From positions 310,001 through 374,000 of the forward strand of contig FCOD02000004.1 of NCBI GenBank assembly GCA_001544655.2: 64,000 nucleotides of DNA, given 5' to 3'. Made by a program: the position numbers and the translations under genes. The notes below the pieces were generated by a model. The model saw only the letters and a program-made list of their open reading frames with translations. It was not told the DNA's origin and did no database searches. The stretch comes from Caballeronia turbans (GTDB lineage: Bacteria > Pseudomonadota > Gammaproteobacteria > Burkholderiales > Burkholderiaceae). Below are positions 59,694 to 64,000 of this stretch, piece after piece. How positions within the stretch are numbered: the first letter of the stretch is position 1; every line of letters begins with the position of its first letter.

Positions 59694-62366
59694 CTATTGC
59701 ACGCCTTCGAGCAAGCCGAGCGCCATGGCGCGGCGCACCGCGTGCTTGCGCGAACTCGCGTCGAGCTTGCCGAAGAGATTCTTCAGATGCCACTTGACGG
59801 TGCCTTCGCCGACCGCCGCCGCGAGCGCAATTTCCTTGTTGCTCAGGTTGCGCGCGAGGAGTTCGAGAATCTCGCGCTCCTTCGGCGTGAGGATCACGCT
59901 CGGCAACGCGCGCGGGCCGCCCTCGCCGGAACGCGGCGGCACGCGCACGACATGCGGCGGCACGACGGGCCGCTCGCCCGGATTCACGTCGCCGGCTTCG
60001 CTCAGGCGCCGCGCCCAGTCCGCGAGCGCCGGATGCGCGTCGATCAGCACGCGCCCGAGGTGATACGTGCGCGCGAGGTTCAACGCTTCGAGAAACGGCG
60101 CGTGCCCTTCGCCGTTCGCCCGTTCCTGCGCGAACGCGCGCAAGGCCATCAGTTCGATGCGCTGGCGGCCGAGCTTCATCGTCGCGGCGAGCTGTTCCGC
60201 GTGCGCGAGCGGTTCGATGGCGGCCTGCCAGTCCTCCCGCGCGAGCGCCGCGCCGCCGTGCGCGGTCGACTGGAGCATGTGCATCGAGCGGCACCAGATC
60301 GGCCCGCGCGTCGCGCCGTGTTCATCGACGATCGCATCGATGCGCTCGACGAGCGCGTCGCAGGTCTGTGCGCGGTAACGGCCCGCGTGCGCCCGCACCT
60401 GCTCGGCAAGGCTCGTCGCGCAAAGACGCGGCAGGTTGCGCGCGACGCCCATCGCGTAAAGCATTTCGAGCAGATCGAGCGCGCGATGCTCGTCGCCGCG
60501 CACGGCCGCGATGCGCGCCGCCGTGCGGTAGGCGAGCATGACCGTTTCGGGCATCGCAGCGTGCTCGAGCACGTCGAGGCGATTGGCGAGCAGCGCGCCG
60601 GCCTCGTCGATGCGATCGTCCTCGTAGGCGATCGAAGCGCACGTCGCCGCGAACATGCACGTCAGCGGATGACGCCGCCCGAGATCGTCTTCGGCGCTCG
60701 CGAGCGCGGGCAGCAGCACGCTTTCGGCGAGCTTCACCTGTCCTTCCTGCAGCCACGTCAGGCCGACCATGTGATCGCCCCAGCGCACGACATAGCCGAG
60801 CCCCTTGCCGGTCTGCGCGCGCGTCACCGCCTGCTGGAGCCTGCGCGCCTGCGCGGGCTCGCCGAGCAGCATCGCGCGGGCGGCGAGGCGGTTCGCGTGC
60901 GCCTGCGCGAGCCATGAATCCTTCGGAGGCGGCGTCTGCGCCCACGGCTCGAAGAGCGCCAGGAAGCGGTCGGGATCGTCGGCGTACCATGCGGCCGCGC
61001 TCAGGATCAGCGCGCATTCGTAGCGCAGGGCGTCGTCGGCGCCCTGCGACGCCAGCACGCGCTCGACCTGACGCTGCGCCTCCTGATGACGTTCGCCCAG
61101 CGCGAGCGCCCAAGCGACGGCAAGGCACAGGCGCGGGCGTTTTTCCAGTTCGTCTTCCGGCAGGCGCTCCAGCCAGTCGAGCACGGTGCCGAGCTGGCCT
61201 TGCTTCACGGCATCGTGCAGCGACCGTTCCGCGAGTTCGTATGCGTGCTCGCGCTCGCCCGCCGCGTGCGCGTGACGCGCCGCCTGTTCGAGCATGCCGC
61301 GCGCGCCGAGCCAGCGCGCCGCACGCCGATGCAGCGCCGCGCGTTCATCGTCCGGAAGTGCGGTGAGCCGCGCCTGCAGCACGTCGCGCGCGAGCGGATG
61401 CATGCGGCACCAGTCGCTTGCTTCCGCCGAGACGAAGACGGGCGTGTCGCGCACGAGGCGCGCGAGACGCTGCGGCGCGTCCGCGGCGCCGGTCAGGCCG
61501 GCGCACAAATCGGGATGCAGCACGTCCACCACGCTGATGTCGACGAGAAAGCGCTCGTCGTCGGATGAAAGCTCGCTGAGCAGCGCCGCGACGAGCGGCT
61601 CGCGCAGGCCGCGCGGCCCCGCCGCGAGATTGTCGAGCGCCGCGCGCGGGTCCTGGGCGCGCGCCATCGCGGTGAGCGCGAGTTGCAGGCCGAGCGGCCA
61701 GCCATCGGTGATTTCGAAAAGGCGCGCGGAAGCATCGGCGTCCACGCGCCCGCCGAAGCGCTGCGTGACGAGCGCGATGGTGTCATCAACGCGAAAACGC
61801 AGCGCCTCCGGGCCGATGAGCTCCGCCTGCCCGTACGCGAGCAATTCCGCCGCCGGCTTGTCGAGCCCCTGACGCCCCGCCGCCACGATGCGCAGATTCT
61901 GCGGCGCGTTGTGCATCACGTAGTCGAGCATGTGTGCGCCCGAGGCGGGCAGCCGGTCGGCTTCATCGACGATCAGCACGACATCGAGCGATAACTGCGC
62001 GAGTTCGGCGAGCCACGCGGTGGCGAGTTCGAACGCGCCGGGCGCGCCCGGACTTTCGGCGATGAACCGCCCGAAGCCCGGACGCGCGCAGCCCGTGCGG
62101 ATGGCGTGGACGAGCGCGCGCAGAAAACGCTCGGCGTCGTCGCGCTCGTCGGCGAGCAGCCACGCGACGGCCGCGCCGCGCGCCAGAAACTCGCGCCGCC
62201 ACTGCGCGAGCAACGAGGTCTTGCCGTATCCCGCGCCCGCCTGCACCAGCACGATCTGGCTGCGGGCGCTTTCCGCGTTCAGGCGCGCACGCGCGAGCAG
62301 GCCCGACGGCGCGCGCGGCGCCATCGTCTTCAATACGAGTTCCGTGGAGGGGGAGTCGGTGGTCAT
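59694..62366 (-). CDS. MalT-like LuxR-family transcriptional activator (STAND ATPase)
   Basis: 890 residues. The Walker A motif is VQAGAGYGKTSLLAQWRR (about 39-56), the Walker B region VVLIVDEADRLPASGAH follows, residues about 350-800 are TPR-like helices, and the C-terminal 65 are a LuxR helix-turn-helix (LTPKEREILELLARNLSNKE, VGEGTVKWHLKNLFGKLDAS). MalT-type proteins sense a small ligand and ATP. It lies 141 bp upstream of glgP on the same strand, and may control glycogen use; alternatively the Usp gene it diverges from. Confidence 0.92.
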   Translation of the reverse strand: MTTDSPSTELVLKTMAPRAPSGLLARARLNAESARSQIVLVQAGAGYGKTSLLAQWRREFLARGAAVAWLLADERDDAERFLRALVHAIRTGCARPGFGRFIAESPGAPGAFELATAWLAELAQLSLDVVLIVDEADRLPASGAHMLDYVMHNAPQNLRIVAAGRQGLDKPAAELLAYGQAELIGPEALRFRVDDTIALVTQRFGGRVDADASARLFEITDGWPLGLQLALTAMARAQDPRAALDNLAAGPRGLREPLVAALLSELSSDDERFLVDISVVDVLHPDLCAGLTGAADAPQRLARLVRDTPVFVSAEASDWCRMHPLARDVLQARLTALPDDERAALHRRAARWLGARGMLEQAARHAHAAGEREHAYELAERSLHDAVKQGQLGTVLDWLERLPEDELEKRPRLCLAVAWALALGERHQEAQRQVERVLASQGADDALRYECALILSAAAWYADDPDRFLALFEPWAQTPPPKDSWLAQAHANRLAARAMLLGEPAQARRLQQAVTRAQTGKGLGYVVRWGDHMVGLTWLQEGQVKLAESVLLPALASAEDDLGRRHPLTCMFAATCASIAYEDDRIDEAGALLANRLDVLEHAAMPETVMLAYRTAARIAAVRGDEHRALDLLEMLYAMGVARNLPRLCATSLAEQVRAHAGRYRAQTCDALVERIDAIVDEHGATRGPIWCRSMHMLQSTAHGGAALAREDWQAAIEPLAHAEQLAATMKLGRQRIELMALRAFAQERANGEGHAPFLEALNLARTYHLGRVLIDAHPALADWARRLSEAGDVNPGERPVVPPHVVRVPPRSGEGGPRALPSVILTPKEREILELLARNLSNKEIALAAAVGEGTVKWHLKNLFGKLDASSRKHAVRRAMALGLLEGVQ

Positions 62367-62504
62367 CGGTCGATTTTTGTAATGCGCCTAGCATGGTTCG
62401 GATGGCGCACACGCGTCAAGCCCCCTCCCGCCGCGAGAGGGGCGCGCACGCGATGCGCGCACTACGATGCCCTCATCCGTGAAACTGCAAGCCGAAGGAC
62501 CACC

Positions 62505-63266
62505 ATGTACCGACATCTGCTCGTGCCCATCGAACGCAGCGACGCGTGCGTCGAGGCGATCGGCCATGCGGCCGAGCTCGCGCGATCGCTCGGCGCGCGC
62601 ATAACGTTCTTGTGCCCGCAGGCGGGCGCGAGCGACGATGCAGCGCAGCATAGGCAGGCCGCGTCGCTATTGGCCCGCGCCGAAGCCGCGGCGCGCGCAC
62701 AGGGCGTGCCCGCGTCGGTGCTGACATCGCATGGCAGGGCGGCGTTCGAAGGCATCGGCGGGCAGGCGGCGCGCGAGTACGACCTCGTGTGCATCGCGCA
62801 CGGCGGGTCCGTGCCGCCCGTGCCGGGCGTCGCCGTGCTCGTGTGCCCGCGCGACGCCCGCCCGATGGTCGAAAAGGCGGTCGGCGCATTGCTCGCCGTG
62901 CATCGTGCGCGTTCGGATGCCTACGACGATGCGCTGCGCATGGCGCGCCCCGATGCCCGCACGATCGAGCGTCTTCGCGAAGCACATGGCGAAGAACACG
63001 CGCTGACGATGGCGTTGCGCGAGCGGACATCGTCGCTCGATGCCGAACTCGACGAACTCGCGCGCCTCGCCGGGCGCGAAGCGGCCCTGCTCGCGCGCAT
63101 CGCGGAATCGGTCACGCACGACGGGACCGCCGGCGACGACACATTGCATGCGTGCGCGCGCTTCGCGTGGGAACGCATGGGACGCATCGAAGGCGTCGTG
63201 CTGCCGGCCGCGCGCCGTTATTTGCGCGACGAAGACTGGAGCGCGCTTGCCGGCGCCCCGCGCTGA
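62505..63266 (+). CDS. Universal stress protein fused to a hemerythrin-like helical domain
   Basis: 253 residues. Residues 1-115 are a Usp domain (MYRHLLVPIERSDACVEAIG; EYDLVCIAHGGSVPPVPGVA), but the G-x2-G-x9-G-S ATP loop is absent. Residues about 130-250 are a four-helix bundle like HHE/hemerythrin: RLREAHGEEHALTMALRERT; HACARFAWERMGRIEGVVLP. Some expected ligands are present (His in GEEH, His in LHAC, Glu in RIEGVVLP), one His position is Arg. It could sense O2 or iron. It diverges from the MalT-like regulator. Confidence 0.78.
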   Translation: MYRHLLVPIERSDACVEAIGHAAELARSLGARITFLCPQAGASDDAAQHRQAASLLARAEAAARAQGVPASVLTSHGRAAFEGIGGQAAREYDLVCIAHGGSVPPVPGVAVLVCPRDARPMVEKAVGALLAVHRARSDAYDDALRMARPDARTIERLREAHGEEHALTMALRERTSSLDAELDELARLAGREAALLARIAESVTHDGTAGDDTLHACARFAWERMGRIEGVVLPAARRYLRDEDWSALAGAPR

Positions 63267-63296
63267 ACGTAACGAACGACACCGCAGACGAACAGA

Positions 63297-63885
63297 ATGG
63301 CCCGTGCGATCCGCTTTCACGAAACCGGCGGCCCTGAAGTCCTGCGCTGGGAAGCGGTCGGCGTCGGCCAGCCCGCACCGTTCGAGGTGCGTCCGCGTCA
63401 TGAAGCCGTCGGACTCAACTTCGCGGACACCTGCTTCCGCTCGAGCCTCCATCCGCTGCCGCTGCCCTCGGGCATGGGCGTGGAGGCCGCGCGAACGTCG
63501 CGCATCTGAAGGAAGGCGATCGCGTGACCTACACTGGATTCATCGACGCGAAGACGTCGCCGCGCGCGTGCGCGAACTGACCGACGGCAAAGGCGTGAAC
63601 GCCGTTTTCGACAGCGTCGGCAAGACGGCCTTCGACGCATCGCTCGATTCGCTCGATTCGCTCGCGCGGCAAGGTCTGATGATGTGGGTCGGCACGGCAT
63701 CGGGGCCGGTTGCGCCCTTCGATCCGCAGCTGCTCGTGAAAAAAGGCCCGCTATATCTGACGCGTCCGGCGCTCGCCGATTACATCGCCGATCCGGCCGA
63801 GAAGAACGCGCTCGCCGATGCGCAGGACGCGCACCGCGATGTCGAAGCGCGCAAGACCACGGGTTCGTCCGTGTTCGTCGTCTGA
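63297..63885 (+). pseudogene. Quinone oxidoreductase (zeta-crystallin type) remnant
   Basis: Two frames hold an eroded MDR gene. The first (63297-63509) gives MARAIRFHETGGPEVLRWEA and VGLNFADTCFRSSLHPLPLP before frame loss at ARTSRI and a stop. A second frame nearby encodes AHLKEGDRVTYTG, then ARVRELTDGKGVNAVFDSVG and, to the normal C-terminus, LKTTGSSVFVV-like ARKTTGSSVFVV. The Rossmann nucleotide-binding part and the central region are missing. Several internal deletions are required to explain it. Confidence 0.8.
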
Positions 63886-63894
63886 GGAGACAAC

Positions 63895-64000
63895 ATGCAT
63901 ATCGAGCAGCTCACTTGCGCAATCGGCGCGGAACTGACCGGCGTCAATCTCGCCGATGCCATTCACGACGACGCGCTCTTCGCCGGAATCCGCCGCGCGC
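63895..64000 (+). CDS. TauD/TfdA-family dioxygenase (N-terminal part, runs off the window)
   Basis: 35 codons are visible: MHIEQLTCAIGAELTGVNLA then DAIHDDALFAGIRRA. This matches the start of alpha-ketoglutarate/Fe(II) dioxygenases of the TauD/TfdA family, which oxidise taurine, alkylsulfates or related compounds. GAGGAGA lies upstream of the ATG. The active-site HxD and distal His lie beyond the window, so function cannot be confirmed. Confidence 0.7.
   Translation, partial: MHIEQLTCAIGAELTGVNLADAIHDDALFAGIRRA

Noticed and set aside
63297-63509. Independent 70-aa oxidoreductase-like gene
   Set aside because: It is the first exon-like piece of a single eroded quinone oxidoreductase whose C-terminus lies in another frame downstream.
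1-64000. tRNA genes, rRNA, CRISPR arrays, insertion sequences, prophage, integrase or toxin-antitoxin genes
   Set aside because: No tRNA-like fold next to integrases, no periodic repeats with spacers, and no transposase or integrase-like protein was found in the reading frames.

Overview
This window looks like a stretch of a Burkholderiaceae genome of the Paraburkholderia/Caballeronia/Burkholderia type, and most likely of a secondary replicon. The evidence is the high GC content with strong GC-ending codon bias, the acetoacetate decarboxylase / 3-hydroxybutyrate dehydrogenase / patatin operon, a CeoAB-OpcM-like efflux operon, DUF3141 and glgX/glgP genes, and a gene load dominated by transport, catabolism, stress and regulation. 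I saw no rRNA, tRNA, CRISPR array, intact insertion sequence or prophage. Species assignment is inference.

Left part (1-16 kb). The window opens inside a catabolic operon on the minus strand: an MFS importer, an ApnO-type D-apionate oxidoisomerase and the first codons of what is probably a RuBisCO-like protein. Next come a broken MHS transporter fused to a LysR remnant, a VOC protein, and the adc-bdhA-patatin operon linking 3-hydroxybutyrate, acetoacetate and acetone. From 7 to 16 kb there are small secreted proteins, a degraded sensor kinase, an M48 peptidase, short-chain dehydrogenases, a ProQ/FinO RNA chaperone, and a CGNR regulator divergent from an alpha/beta hydrolase and a medium-chain dehydrogenase. 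The CGNR/hydrolase intergenic region has overlapping promoters and an array of GTTACG-type half-sites.

Middle part (16-38 kb). A scar joins a hydratase fragment to a sigma-factor fragment. A GntR/UTRA regulator then faces an operon encoding a fumarase/PcaB-superfamily lyase and a dicarboxylate symporter, with two perfect 16-bp palindromes between them. These are followed by a GH63-like glucosidase, a universal stress protein, an aldehyde dehydrogenase paralogue that has lost its catalytic cysteine, its oxyanion-hole asparagine and a cofactor lysine, and the DUF485-actP acetate permease pair. A compact plus-strand operon encodes a complete RND efflux pump followed, with start/stop overlaps, by PqiA-PqiB-PqiC lipid-trafficking proteins.

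Right part (38-64 kb). Nearly everything is on the minus strand and concerns energy storage, fermentation and stress: PPK2, a SulP transporter, DUF3141, phosphotransacetylase, acetate kinase, FabI and an unknown 338-aa protein; then an RRM protein, BamE-like and other envelope proteins, D-lactate dehydrogenase, an AspT-like exchanger, GlgX, GlgP and a MalT-like LuxR regulator. On the plus strand are an outer-membrane barrel, a Usp protein with a hemerythrin-like tail, a decayed quinone oxidoreductase and the start of a TauD/TfdA dioxygenase. The gene content resembles an anoxia/starvation survival block, but I found no FNR box to prove it.

At least seven gene remnants (MHS, LysR, hybrid kinase, SDR tail, hydratase/sigma, DUF2950, quinone oxidoreductase) point to ongoing deletion-driven decay. 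No clearly new multi-gene defence or mobile system was seen. The most unusual items are the aldehyde dehydrogenase pseudoenzyme, the two operator architectures and the RND-Pqi fusion operon.
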